The position numbers were made by a program, and so were the translations under genes. The notes beneath the pieces were generated by a model. That model worked only from the letters and a program-made list of their open reading frames with translations. It did not search any database and was not told the origin of the DNA. A DNA stretch of 49,249 bases from Candidatus Limiplasma pullicola (GTDB lineage Bacteria > Bacillota > Clostridia > Christensenellales > Aristaeellaceae), in contig DVIV01000039.1 in NCBI GenBank assembly GCA_018710985.1, positions 1 through 49,249 of the forward strand, written 5' to 3'. How positions within the stretch are numbered: position 1 is the first letter of the stretch; the number at the start of each line of letters is the position of its first letter. Below, piece by piece: positions 9,920-18,352 of this stretch.

Positions 9920-10378
9920 TTGAGCCAGGCGGTCATCCTGTACGCATCCGTTCACCATCAAAACACGCTGAAACTGGTGCGGGCCGTGGCAGAGCGCATC
10001 CACGCAGATACGGTGGATCTTCTGAAAGATGCCCGGCCTGACCTGACCGGATACAGCTGCGTGTTTCTCGCATCCGGCATTTACTTCAACACCCTGCACC
10101 GGTCCCTCTTGGATCTCATCGGTCGCACGGCGTTTGACGGCAAAAAGGTCTGCATTCTGTATACCTGCGGCCTGCGCTACCGGGATTATGCCAAACCGGC
10201 GGCCCGGCTGCTGGCCCGGCAGGGCGCGCGCTATGCGGGCAGCTTCGACTGCCGGGGGTTTGATACCTACGGCGTGCTGAAAAGGCTCGGCGGCATCGCC
10301 AAGGGGCACCCCAACCAGGCGGATCTGGATCACGCGGCAGCCTTTGCCGCGGCTGTCGTCAGCCACAGCATTTCGTAG
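9920..10378 (+). CDS. Flavodoxin-family protein
   Basis: 152 residues. It begins with the flavodoxin beta-1/phosphate-loop pattern VILYASVHHQNTLKL, in which the usual T/S-rich FMN loop is replaced by SVHHQNT. A domain pattern YSCVFLASGIYF and KKVCILYTCG follows, as in other flavodoxin-fold proteins. It probably binds FMN and carries electrons or acts as a small quinone/flavin reductase in this anaerobe; the partner is unknown. Start chosen at TTG 9920, 9 bases after AGAGGAGG, because the family starts immediately before the first strand. An ATG overlapping the mgtE stop would add 13 residues without a ribosome site. Confidence 0.75.
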   Translation: MSQAVILYASVHHQNTLKLVRAVAERIHADTVDLLKDARPDLTGYSCVFLASGIYFNTLHRSLLDLIGRTAFDGKKVCILYTCGLRYRDYAKPAARLLARQGARYAGSFDCRGFDTYGVLKRLGGIAKGHPNQADLDHAAAFAAAVVSHSIS

Positions 10379-10383
10379 GATGT

Positions 10384-10430
10384 GCAAAAAGCGGGCGGAA
10401 AAGAAGCGTTTCTTTTCCGCCCGCTTTTGC
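10384..10430. terminator. Bidirectional terminator
   Basis: A long near-perfect stem (GCAAAAAGCGGGCGGAAAAG and its complement) around a short loop, with A and T runs on the two sides. It serves both the flavodoxin gene and the convergent bile salt hydrolase gene. Confidence 0.85.
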
Positions 10431-10435
10431 GTCCC

Positions 10436-11410
10436 TTAATTTGCGCGGCAAATCCGAAGCCCGGTTTCCAGCGCAAAGCTCTTGACTTCACCGCTCTCCA
10501 GATCCTCGCGGTGCATGTCAACGGCGGTAATCTGGCTGTTGTGGTAGGTTTTGTAGTAGTATACGCCTTTGGCGGCGTTGATGCAGCAGGAATAGGTCGT
10601 GATGTCCCAGCGGTCATCCGCCCGTACCGCGCCACGCGGCATGGCCACCGCGTCCAGCAGGTGGAAAAACTGCGATACGCTGCTGTTCTCCTCCTCCTCG
10701 CAGACGGAATTGAGTCTGAGGAAGGCCGCCTTCACAAAGCGGGATGCGGGCGAAAAATCCCCCGGAAGGCCCAGGGTACCGAATCCCCGGCCAAACGGCG
10801 CCAGCGCCAGCCCGGCGCCGAAGCTGTTGTCGGGCTCACCGGACCTGAGGCCCATGTACTGTCGCAGATTGGTCAGCTGGAAGTCAAAGGGCGGATTGTT
10901 GGTCAGCACGCCCGCGGGGTTGTCGTACACGCGCATGCCGCTTTGCATGCATTCCACCACGATGGAGCTTTCCCGGTCCGCGATATGCCAGTGCAGCGGC
11001 GCGAGGGGCATGCGCTCGCTGAAGGGTATGCCCACGATGTGGGTGCGATTGAGCAGCGCGCGGGCCTCCTCCACGCTGGCGCACTGCCCCAGCACCCACA
11101 GCGGCAGCTCAAAGGGGGATATATTGGCCTTGTCCGCCGCCTCTTGGGGGGGATAGTAGGCATTCTCAGGGAAGTTCAGGCCCGCGATGCACAGGCCTTT
11201 TTCATTGGCCGCTTCAGCATACAGAGGATACCCCTCCATCACCGTCGCCATGCCGATCATGGCATGGTGCCGCCTGCATTCACCCGCTCTGCGAAAGACA
11301 ATCGGGTATTGGCGCGGAGTGACCGCCACCTGTTCTCCAAAGGAATATTCCAGGTCAAGATTTCGTCCAAAGTAAAAGTCTCCGGTTGTAAGCGCAATGC
11401 TGGTGCACAT
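10436..11410 (-). CDS. cbh: Choloylglycine / bile salt hydrolase
   Basis: A 324-residue Ntn hydrolase of the penicillin V acylase/BSH family. It cleaves the amide bond of glycine- or taurine-conjugated bile salts. After removal of Met1, Cys2 (MCTSIALTT) becomes the nucleophile. Other expected catalytic positions are visible: Arg16 and Asp19 (FGRNLDLEYSF), the Asn in GLNFPENAYY, the Asn in LTNNPPFDFQ, and the Arg in GDFSPASRF. The C-terminal motif YYYKTYHNSQITAVDM closely follows clostridial BSH as I know it. CGAGGAG precedes the ATG. It is monocistronic and cytoplasmic (no signal peptide). It suggests an intestinal habitat. Bile salt rather than penicillin or acyl-homoserine-lactone preference is inferred. 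Confidence 0.93.
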   Translation of the reverse strand: MCTSIALTTGDFYFGRNLDLEYSFGEQVAVTPRQYPIVFRRAGECRRHHAMIGMATVMEGYPLYAEAANEKGLCIAGLNFPENAYYPPQEAADKANISPFELPLWVLGQCASVEEARALLNRTHIVGIPFSERMPLAPLHWHIADRESSIVVECMQSGMRVYDNPAGVLTNNPPFDFQLTNLRQYMGLRSGEPDNSFGAGLALAPFGRGFGTLGLPGDFSPASRFVKAAFLRLNSVCEEEENSSVSQFFHLLDAVAMPRGAVRADDRWDITTYSCCINAAKGVYYYKTYHNSQITAVDMHREDLESGEVKSFALETGLRICRAN

Positions 11411-11490
11411 GGTTTTTTCTCCTCGCAGGCGGCCTTTCTTTTTCGCCGCCTTCTTTCATTATGGTGTTCCGCCATCGGCGGTATGTATTT

Positions 11491-11526
11491 AGAAAAACAA
11501 AACGGGACGGCGCGCGGCCGTCCCGT
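11491..11526 (-). terminator. Terminator of sodium-pump decarboxylase operon
   Basis: ACGGGACGGC / GCCGTCCCGT 10-bp stem, followed on the minus strand by TTTGTTTTTC, just after the last gene of the operon. Confidence 0.8.
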
Positions 11527-11536
11527 TGCATGCGGG

Positions 11537-12937
11537 TTAGACGGGCATGGTCTTTTCTTCCTTGTTGAGCATGGTGCTGTCCACACCAAGCTGCTTGGCC
11601 TGGCGGTACTGGAAGAACTTGATCGCCACCTGCGGGAACAGGGCATAGCTGAGCACGTCCTCTTCCTGCTGGTAGTAATCGCGGATCTCCTCGCGGTACT
11701 TCTCCAGCTCCGGGGGAATGTCGTCGGCAGGACGATGGGTGATGACCTTGTCGTCGCCGATGCACTTCTTGCGCACTTCCTCGTTGACGGGCGCGGGCAG
11801 CTTGCCGTACTCGCCGCGAAGCAGGCCCTTGGACTCCTTGGTCACCATCTTGTAGCGCTCGCCGGCCAGCACGTTCATCACGGCCTGGGTGCCCACGATC
11901 TGGCTGGTGGGCGTGACCAGCGGCGGATAGCCGAAGTCCTTGCGCACGCGCGGCACCTCGGCCAGCACGTCGTAGTACTTATCCATGGCATTGGCCTGCT
12001 TGAGCTGGCCGATCAGGTTGCTCAGCATGCCGCCGGGCACCTGATAGAGGAGCGTGTTGGCATCGGTGGAGAGCACGCGGGCGGGATCGCGCCAGCCTTC
12101 CTTGGTCAGCTCGTCCGCTACGCCGCGGAAGTAGGCGGCCAGGTCGCTCAGGAGCTTGAGGTCCAGCCCGGTGTCGTACTCGGTGCCCTGGAGCGTCGCC
12201 ACCATGGACTCGGTGGTGGGCTGCGAGGTGCCGTTGCCCAGCGCGGAAAGCGCGGTGTCGATCACGTCCACGCCCGCCTCGACGGCCTTAAGGAGCGTCA
12301 TGGCGCCGGTACCGGTGGTATCATGCGTGTGCAGGACGATGGGCAGATTCGTTTCGGCCTTGAGGCGCTTGATCAGGCTGTAGGCGCTGTAGGGCAGAAG
12401 GAGGTTGGCCATGTCCTTGATGCAGATGATGTCCGCGCCCATCTTGGCGATGTCGGCGGCGAGCTTGACGAAGTAATCCTCCGTGTGGACAGGGCTGATG
12501 GTGTAGCTCATGGCCACCTCGGCGGTGCCGCCGTACTTCTTGGTGGCCTTGACGGCGGTCTCCATGTTGCGCAGGTCGTTGAGGGCATCAAAGCAGCGGA
12601 TGATGTCGCAGCCGTTTTCCACCGTCTTTTTCACGAAGAAATCAACCACGTCATCAGCGTAGTGCTTGTAGCCCAGCAGGTTCTGGCCGCGCAGCAGCAT
12701 CTGCAGCTTGGTATTGGGCAGGCCCTTGCGCAGCTTGCGCAGGCGCTCCCACGGGTCCTCGTTGAGGAAGCGCAGGCAGCTGTCAAACGTGGCGCCGCCC
12801 CAGCATTCCAGCGAGAAGTAGCCTACCTTGTCCAGCTTGTCAAACGCAGGCTCCATCTGGGAAAATCTCATGCGCGTAGCGGCCTGGCTCTGGTGCGCGT
12901 CGCGCAGAATCGTATCGGTAATTCCAACCTTGGCCAT
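11537..12937 (-). CDS. oadA: Oxaloacetate decarboxylase alpha / 5S carboxyltransferase-like subunit
   Basis: A 466-residue HMGL-like TIM barrel (about 5-270) followed by the conserved PYC/OADA domain. Motifs seen: TDTILRDAHQSQAATRMR at the N-terminus, the ECWGGATFD substrate region, the metal-binding LHTHDTTGTG, IDTALSALGNGTSQP, and the lysine-containing CIKDMANLL (the Lys carboxylated in the family). There is no C-terminal biotin domain, so it must work with the separate carrier encoded two genes upstream. It transfers the carboxyl group between oxaloacetate or pyruvate and carboxybiotin, like OadA or the transcarboxylase 5S subunit. Start ATG with AGAGGTG; a GTG 9 bases upstream lies within the ribosome site. 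Last gene of the operon. Confidence 0.92.
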   Translation of the reverse strand: MAKVGITDTILRDAHQSQAATRMRFSQMEPAFDKLDKVGYFSLECWGGATFDSCLRFLNEDPWERLRKLRKGLPNTKLQMLLRGQNLLGYKHYADDVVDFFVKKTVENGCDIIRCFDALNDLRNMETAVKATKKYGGTAEVAMSYTISPVHTEDYFVKLAADIAKMGADIICIKDMANLLLPYSAYSLIKRLKAETNLPIVLHTHDTTGTGAMTLLKAVEAGVDVIDTALSALGNGTSQPTTESMVATLQGTEYDTGLDLKLLSDLAAYFRGVADELTKEGWRDPARVLSTDANTLLYQVPGGMLSNLIGQLKQANAMDKYYDVLAEVPRVRKDFGYPPLVTPTSQIVGTQAVMNVLAGERYKMVTKESKGLLRGEYGKLPAPVNEEVRKKCIGDDKVITHRPADDIPPELEKYREEIRDYYQQEEDVLSYALFPQVAIKFFQYRQAKQLGVDSTMLNKEEKTMPV

Positions 12938-12960
12938 TGTTTTCACCTCTTATACTGCAA

Positions 12961-14415
12961 TTAACCGAACATGCTCAGCAGGATGCCGGCGGCGATGGCC
13001 GAACCGATCACGCCTGCCACATTGGGACCCATGGCGTGCATGAGCAGGAAGTTGCCGGGATTGGCTTTCTGGCCTTCCACCTGGCTCACGCGCGCCGCCA
13101 TCGGCACGGCGGACACGCCGGCGGAGCCGATGAGCGGGTTGATCTTGCCGCCGGAGAGCTTGTTCATCACCTTGGCCAGCAGCACGCCACCCGCGGTACC
13201 AAAGCCGAAGGCCAGCACGCCCACCACGATGATGCCCAGCGTCTTGGGCTGCAGGAAGGTGGAAGCGGTAGCGGTGGCGCCCACAGTGGTGCCCAGGAAG
13301 ATGGTGACGATGTTCATCAGCTCGTTCTGAGCGGTCTTGTTGAGGCGATCCACAACGCCGCTTTCACGGAACAGGTTGCCCAGCATCAGGCAGCCCACCA
13401 GCGGAGCCGCAGAGGGCAGGAGCAGGCTTACGATGATGGTCACCGCGATGGGGAAGATGATCTTCTCGCGCTTGCTCACGGGGCGCAGCTGCTCCATGAC
13501 GATCTCGCGCTCCTTCTTGGTGGTCAGGGCGCGCATGATGGGCGGCTGGATCACGGGCACCAGCGCCATGTAGCTGTAGGCAGCCACGGCGATGGGGCCA
13601 AGCAGATGCGGGGCCAGCTTGCCGGTGAGGTAGATGGCGGTGGGGCCGTCCGCGCCGCCGATGATGCCGGTGGAGGCCGCTTCCTGCGGGGTGAAGCCCA
13701 TCAGGGTGTAGCAGACGATGAAGGTGATGAAGATGCCCAGCTGAGCGGCAGCGCCCAGAAGCAGGCTCTTGGGGTTGGCAATCAGGGGACCGAAGTCCGT
13801 CATGCAGCCCACGCCCAGGAAGATCAGGCAGGGGTAGATACCCAGCTTGACGCCCAGGTACAGGTAGTCCAGAAGGCCGGGGGTGATGACCTTGCCGGCC
13901 GTCGCCAGAAGCTGGCCGCCCACGGCAAAGACCTGGCCGTCCGCGAGATAGGCGCCCGCGGAGCTGATGATGATCTGCGCGCTGTTGGCCAGGATGGAAC
14001 CGTCGGCAGCAATCAGCGCGCCTGCGGCGTTAAACGCGCCGCCGGCGGTGATGGCGTCCACAATCTGGCCCAGCATGTTTCCTGCCTGATCCATCACTGC
14101 TCCCTGCGCCGTAAAGGTGTAGGCAGCCGCGTTGGTCAGCGAGGAGGAATCCAGCAGGACCGCGCCGCCAAAGAGGCTCCAGTTGGTATGGCCGCCTGCG
14201 AAAAGCTCCTGATTGTACATGCCGGCGATGGGCAGGTTGGTCAGCAGCATGCCGAATGCAATGGGCATCAGCAAAAGCGGCTCGTACTTTTTGACCACGG
14301 CCAGGTAGAGCAGCACGCACGCGATAGCGATCATGATCAGCGGCTTGGGATCAGCAAACAGCGCGTAAATGCCGGAATCCTGGCAAAGCTTGATTAAACT
14401 CTCGCCCACGTTCAT
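12961..14415 (-). CDS. oadB: Sodium-translocating decarboxylase beta subunit, with insertion
   Basis: A 484-residue polytopic membrane protein, the carboxybiotin decarboxylase and Na+ pump of OAD/MMD/GCD complexes. Key motif [11 protein letters not shown] (pore aspartate) is present, as are [25 protein letters not shown] and the C-terminal helices ending in [16 protein letters not shown]. It is longer than the usual 370-435 residues because about 110 residues (about 67-178, Gly/Ala-rich, between LPIAGM and [17 protein letters not shown]) are inserted where the family normally has a short loop. The ATG has only a weak AAGCGAG site. It lies between the biotin carrier and oadA. Confidence 0.93.
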   Translation of the reverse strand: MNVGESLIKLCQDSGIYALFADPKPLIMIAIACVLLYLAVVKKYEPLLLMPIAFGMLLTNLPIAGMYNQELFAGGHTNWSLFGGAVLLDSSSLTNAAAYTFTAQGAVMDQAGNMLGQIVDAITAGGAFNAAGALIAADGSILANSAQIIISSAGAYLADGQVFAVGGQLLATAGKVITPGLLDYLYLGVKLGIYPCLIFLGVGCMTDFGPLIANPKSLLLGAAAQLGIFITFIVCYTLMGFTPQEAASTGIIGGADGPTAIYLTGKLAPHLLGPIAVAAYSYMALVPVIQPPIMRALTTKKEREIVMEQLRPVSKREKIIFPIAVTIIVSLLLPSAAPLVGCLMLGNLFRESGVVDRLNKTAQNELMNIVTIFLGTTVGATATASTFLQPKTLGIIVVGVLAFGFGTAGGVLLAKVMNKLSGGKINPLIGSAGVSAVPMAARVSQVEGQKANPGNFLLMHAMGPNVAGVIGSAIAAGILLSMFG

Positions 14416-14470
14416 GGTTTGAAATCAACTCGCTTTCTTTTGAGGATGTGGGAAAAAGCCGCGGATGATC

Positions 14471-14860
14471 TCAGCCGATGACGATGAGCGGATCGCCGCT
14501 GTTGACGGAAGCGCCCTTGGCGGCCACAACCTGCTTGATGGTGCCGTCGCAGGGAGACATGATCTCGTTTTCCATCTTCATGGCTTCCAGGATCAGCAGG
14601 ATATCGCCCTTCTTCACGGCGGCGCCCTCGGTCACGCGCACCTCAAGAATGGTGCCGGGCATGGGGGCGTTCACCTTCTGGCCACCGGCCACGGGGGCGG
14701 GAGCAGCAGGCGCGGCAGGCGCGGGCGCAGCGGCGGGAGCCGGAGCGGCGACGGGAGCGGGAGCAGCCACGGGAGCGGCAACGGGAGCGGACGCAGCGCC
14801 CACTTCTTCGACGGCGACGGAATAAGCGACACCATTGACCGTAATATTGAACTGACGCAT
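14471..14860 (-). CDS. Biotin carboxyl carrier protein of decarboxylase
   Basis: 129 residues. A short N-terminal beta region is joined by an Ala/Pro-rich hinge (about 22-60, repeated AP motifs) to a biotinyl-lipoyl domain (about 62-129). Biotin is attached to the Lys of EAMKMEN (about 93-95). The hinge lets biotin swing between the carboxyltransferases and the membrane OadB. GAAGGAGG precedes the ATG. It sits between the gamma-type anchor and oadB, as in methylmalonyl-CoA and glutaconyl-CoA decarboxylase operons. Confidence 0.93.
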   Translation of the reverse strand: MRQFNITVNGVAYSVAVEEVGAASAPVAAPVAAPAPVAAPAPAAAPAPAAPAAPAPVAGGQKVNAPMPGTILEVRVTEGAAVKKGDILLILEAMKMENEIMSPCDGTIKQVVAAKGASVNSGDPLIVIG

Positions 14861-14907
14861 GGGGTGGAATCCTCCTTCAACAAATACAGTAGTGATTTAC
14901 CGGGAAA

Positions 14908-15270
14908 TCAGAAGCGGCTGTAGGTCTGTTCCTCGCGGCCCGCGCGGTTCCAGGCGGGCGCGTTGTTGACGCGCTTGACATGGCGCACCACAAATCCGGT
15001 GGGCGCCTGCCACACGGCGGCGATCGCGGCAGTGATGGCGGCGACCACCTCGGCGCTTACGCCCTCGCTGACCGCGGGCGCCGGAGCGGCCACGGGCGGC
15101 GCAGGCACGACGGGCGCGGCAGCCGGAGCCTTTTCAGGCTTCTTGATGCCGGTGGACCTGTCGGTGATCATCGAAAGCACCTTGATAAACACGATTAGGA
15201 TAATCAGGCCGAGAAACACAACCAGAAGGCCGATCACCATAACGCCAAGGCCGAAGATCAAGTTCTCCAT
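14908..15270 (-). CDS. oadG: OadG-family gamma/delta subunit
   Basis: 120 residues. One N-terminal membrane helix (about 5-32, GLGVMVIGLLVVFLGLIILI) is followed by an Ala/Pro-rich linker (about 46-66) and a small C-terminal domain ending AWNRAGREEQTYSRF, a typical ending of Firmicutes OadG/MmdD proteins. The subunit anchors and assembles the soluble carboxyltransferase and biotin carrier on OadB. GGAAGGG precedes the ATG. It lies directly between mmdA and the biotin carrier gene. Confidence 0.85.
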   Translation of the reverse strand: MENLIFGLGVMVIGLLVVFLGLIILIVFIKVLSMITDRSTGIKKPEKAPAAAPVVPAPPVAAPAPAVSEGVSAEVVAAITAAIAAVWQAPTGFVVRHVKRVNNAPAWNRAGREEQTYSRF

Positions 15271-15291
15271 GAATATCCCTTCCTTTCGGCG

Positions 15292-16764
15292 TTACATGGG
15301 CAGGTTGTCATGCTTCTTGGGCGGGTTGGAATCGCGCTTGGAGCTGAGCATCTCCAGGGCGGAGATCAGCATGGCGCGGGTCCTGGCGGGATCGATGATA
15401 TCGTCCACCATGCCGTCCTTGGCGGCGTTGACCGCCCCGGCCACCTTTTCAACATACTCGTCGGCATACTTGGCGCGGGCTTCCTCCACGGACAGGGTCT
15501 TGTCGGCCTTGACCTCATCCGCATAGAGCACGGCCACGGCCGCTTCGGGCGTCAGGGCGGAAATCACCGCTCCGGGCCAAGCGTAGGTTACGTCGGCATT
15601 GGCCTTGCCGCCCATGGCCACATAGGCCTGGCCGATAGCGTCGCCGGTCACCACGGCCAGCTTGGGCGCGGTGGCCTCGGCATAGGCGAAGAGCAGCTGG
15701 CTCTGGGCCTTGAACAGCCAGCCCTGGGCCTTCACGCTTTCCACGGTCACGCCGCAGGTGTTCAGCAGGCTGATGATGGCGATGCCGAAGCAGTCCATGA
15801 AGCGCACGAAGCGCGCGGCCTTCTGCAGGGCGCCGGCGGTCAGCTTGCCGCTGGCAGCCACCACGCCCACGCTGCGGCCGCCCATGCGGCCCATGAATAC
15901 GCGCACGGAAGGCTCATAGGCGGCATACAGCTCGATGGAGGCGCCACCGTCCATCAGTGCGGCCACCAGCGCATCCACATCGGAAGGATCAATGGCCGGC
16001 AGCAGACGGCTCATGTCGTCCACATCGATGATCTCGCTGTCCTCAAGGTTGCTGGAGGGCAGAAGAGCCAGCACCTGTTTGGCCTTCAAAAGCGCCTCGT
16101 CCTCGGTAGCGGCGGTCAGCGCGCAGGCGCCCATGCCGGCGGCCACCTTCGCGCCGCCCAGCTCCTCGGGCTTCACGGCCAGGCCGTTCATGGCGGCCAG
16201 CACCTGCGGGCCGAACACCATCAGTTCGCCCACCTTTTCCGCCACGATGGATACGTCGGCCAGCTGCGTCAGCAGCGCAGCGCCGCCGATGCAGGGGCCC
16301 AGCACCACCGACACGATGGGGCATACGCCGCTCATGCGGGCCAGCTTCTGGTAAATTTCGCTGTAAGCGCTCATGGCGGCGGCGCCTTCGTCAATGCGCA
16401 CGCCGGCGCTATCCAGCAGCGCCACCACAGGCGCGCCGGTCTTGAGGGCCATGTCCAGGAGCTTGAGGATCTTGGCGGCCTGGGCCTTGCCCATGGCGCC
16501 GCCGTGAACGGTGAAATCCTGCGCAAAGAGGTACACCGGACGCTCCTCAATGGTGGCATATCCGGTTATCACACCCGCGCCTTCCTCGTTTTGGCTCACC
16601 AGCGCAAACAGCTCCACAAAGCTGCCGGCGTCCACGAGCTTTTCCACGCGCTCGCGCGCGGTCAGCTTGCCTGCTTCGCGCTGTTCCTTGAGGCGCTTTT
16701 CGTTTCCGCCGAGGATGGCGTCACGAATTTCCAGCACCTTTTGAAGGTCTTGAGAGTTGTGCAT
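15292..16764 (-). CDS. mmdA: Acyl-CoA carboxyltransferase subunit (MmdA-like)
   Basis: A 490-residue carboxyltransferase of the crotonase fold, with two homologous halves (about 20-250 and 265-490). It resembles methylmalonyl-CoA decarboxylase alpha and the 12S transcarboxylase subunit. Visible are RERVEKLVDAGSFVELF, the first oxyanion-hole region (VALLDSAGVRIDEG) and the second-half acyl-CoA region (GDAIGQAYVAMGGK, YAWPGAVISALTPEAAV). It moves CO2 between an acyl-CoA (methylmalonyl/propionyl-CoA is the likely pair) and biotin. Start at 16764, with GGAAGGGAG; the open frame extends 57 codons upstream without a site. First gene of the five-gene operon. The exact acyl-CoA is inferred. Confidence 0.9.
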   Translation of the reverse strand: MHNSQDLQKVLEIRDAILGGNEKRLKEQREAGKLTARERVEKLVDAGSFVELFALVSQNEEGAGVITGYATIEERPVYLFAQDFTVHGGAMGKAQAAKILKLLDMALKTGAPVVALLDSAGVRIDEGAAAMSAYSEIYQKLARMSGVCPIVSVVLGPCIGGAALLTQLADVSIVAEKVGELMVFGPQVLAAMNGLAVKPEELGGAKVAAGMGACALTAATEDEALLKAKQVLALLPSSNLEDSEIIDVDDMSRLLPAIDPSDVDALVAALMDGGASIELYAAYEPSVRVFMGRMGGRSVGVVAASGKLTAGALQKAARFVRFMDCFGIAIISLLNTCGVTVESVKAQGWLFKAQSQLLFAYAEATAPKLAVVTGDAIGQAYVAMGGKANADVTYAWPGAVISALTPEAAVAVLYADEVKADKTLSVEEARAKYADEYVEKVAGAVNAAKDGMVDDIIDPARTRAMLISALEMLSSKRDSNPPKKHDNLPM

Positions 16765-16931
16765 TTCCGTTCTCCCTTCCATGCGGTAATGGTCTTTGGT
16801 CAGGGGCAAACTGGCGAAAGTCCAACTTGCACCCCATTCATTTGTTTCTTCATATCCTTCCTGTTTTCCTGCCCTCATGACAATCTTTTCACGAATTTTG
16901 GGCGGTTTTTTTCCGTTTGCCCCAAAACCGT

Positions 16932-17837
16932 TCATTTGCCTGTGTTATTTTCGAAAAGGAAGTCGTCGATGAGCCCACAGGCCTGCGCGAGGGGGTCGGC
17001 CGTCATGTCCAGCCAGTGGATGCTCTCGTCACGCCGGAACCAGGTCATCTGACGCTTGGCAAACTGCTTGATAGCCGTGGAAAGCAGGTCGCGCATCTCC
17101 TCAAGCGTGGCGATCTGCCCCGTCAGATACTGCATGATGAAGCGGTATTCGAGGCCCAGCTTGAAAAGGAACTCCTCGCTCACGCCCCGCTCCAGCAGAG
17201 CGCGCACCTCCTCCACCATGCCCTCGCCAAGCCGCCGGTCCAGCCGTTCGTCGATGCGGCGGCGAAGGGTGTCACGGTCCCAGGTTACCCCCAGGCGCAG
17301 CGTCTCGTAGCGCGGGCTGCGGCCGGGGACGACGTCGTCGCCGTCATGCAGCTTTTCCAGCAGGCGCATCACGCGGTTTCGGTTGCGCCGTTCCACCTCC
17401 ACGTCCGGCACGGCCTTGAGCAGCATGGCATATAGCTCCTCCGTGGTCCGCTTTTCCAGCTCCGCGCGATAGGCCAGGTCCGGCATGCGGTTCGACAGCT
17501 CATAGCCGTCCGCCACCGAATCCACGTACAGGCCCGTGCCGCCCACCAAAAAAGGCGGCTTTCCCCGCGCCACAATGCCGTCGATCGCCTCATAGGCCAT
17601 GCGCTGGAAATCCGCCATGGAAAAAAAGTCGCCCGCCTCGCACACATCGATCAGGTGATGCCTTACACCTTTCATTTCTTCGGGCGTGATCTTGCCGCTG
17701 CCCAGGTTCAGCCCGCGAAATACCTGCCGCGAATCCGCCGAAACGATCTCGCCGCCGTAGCGCAGGGCCAGCTCCACTCCCAGCCCGCTCTTGCCGGACG
17801 CGTTGGTGCCCGCAATCAAAATCAGCTTTGGCAGCAT
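16932..17837 (-). CDS. miaA: tRNA dimethylallyltransferase
   Basis: A 301-residue enzyme that adds a dimethylallyl group to N6 of A37 in tRNAs reading UNN codons. The P-loop is GTNASGKS instead of the common GPTASGKT/S. The signature SADSRQVFRGLNLGSGK follows, then HHLIDV, FQRMAYEAID and LVGGTGLYVDSV. The C-terminal ITQYLTG-equivalent (IMQYLTGQIA) and KRQMTWFRRDESIHWLD complete the family pattern. Start at 17837, with GGGGGAG; an upstream ATG overlaps the acetyltransferase end. Last gene of the metG-tatD-GNAT-miaA run. The 167-base gap down to mmdA holds short overlapping inverted repeats but no convincing promoter. Confidence 0.93.
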   Translation of the reverse strand: MLPKLILIAGTNASGKSGLGVELALRYGGEIVSADSRQVFRGLNLGSGKITPEEMKGVRHHLIDVCEAGDFFSMADFQRMAYEAIDGIVARGKPPFLVGGTGLYVDSVADGYELSNRMPDLAYRAELEKRTTEELYAMLLKAVPDVEVERRNRNRVMRLLEKLHDGDDVVPGRSPRYETLRLGVTWDRDTLRRRIDERLDRRLGEGMVEEVRALLERGVSEEFLFKLGLEYRFIMQYLTGQIATLEEMRDLLSTAIKQFAKRQMTWFRRDESIHWLDMTADPLAQACGLIDDFLFENNTGK

Positions 17838-17851
17838 GCCAACTCCCCCAT

Positions 17852-18334
17852 TCATCCTTCTTTCTGATAGGCGATGCGCGGCGAGCCATCCTCTACCCAG
17901 ATGGTGCCGCAGCGCTCAAAGCCATTTCGCTCAAAGGCCCGGCGCATGGGCAGGTTGCGCTCGTGGGTGTCGCCGCGCAGGTTGGGATGGCGGCTGAACG
18001 CCCAGTCCACAATCGCATCCACCATGCCGCGCCTTTCCCCGCTGGAGGCTACCCGGTGCAGCGTGGCGTAGGGGAGGTCGTTCTTCCACGCGCCGTCAAT
18101 CACGCGATAGGTGGGGTCCTCCCCATAAACGAGGACGAAGGCCGCGTACAGGCGGCCCTCCTCCTCGCATACGAAACATCGTTCCCCGGCGATATCAGCC
18201 TCGACCGTTTCGCGGGGAGGATAGCAGGTGCCCCATTGACCCGGATTGCCGCTTTGCGCCATAAACTGCCGCGCCCCCTGATAGATGCGCAGCACAGCTT
18301 CCAGATCCGTCTGAGCCGCGGGCCGGATATGCAT
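17852..18334 (-). CDS. GNAT-family N-acetyltransferase
   Basis: 160 residues of GNAT fold: N-terminal IRPAAQTDLEAVLRIY, a mid-region with the strand YAAFVLVYGEDPTYRVIDG, the acetyl-CoA loop region SSGERRGMVDAIVDWAF, and the C-terminal NLPMRRAFERNGFERCGTIWV. The substrate (amine on a protein, peptide or small molecule) cannot be told. GGGGAGAGG precedes the ATG. It lies between tatD and miaA on the same strand with short gaps, so it is probably in the same T-box-controlled transcript. Confidence 0.85.
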   Translation of the reverse strand: MHIRPAAQTDLEAVLRIYQGARQFMAQSGNPGQWGTCYPPRETVEADIAGERCFVCEEEGRLYAAFVLVYGEDPTYRVIDGAWKNDLPYATLHRVASSGERRGMVDAIVDWAFSRHPNLRGDTHERNLPMRRAFERNGFERCGTIWVEDGSPRIAYQKEG

Positions 18335-18352
18335 GGACCTCTCCCCTTCCTC

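Noticed and set aside
10382-12964. Plus-strand open frame of about 860 codons opposite the bile salt hydrolase and oadA
   Set aside because: Runs through a bidirectional terminator and across two well-identified genes on the other strand; composition is that of a shadow frame.
14671-14770. Tandem repeat in the biotin carrier gene
   Set aside because: The imperfect GC-rich repeat encodes the normal Ala/Pro hinge of biotin carriers, not a separate element.
16765-16935. N-terminal extension of the MmdA-like protein to 16935
   Set aside because: The extra 57 codons have no ribosome site and no family similarity; ATG 16764 has GGAAGGGAG.
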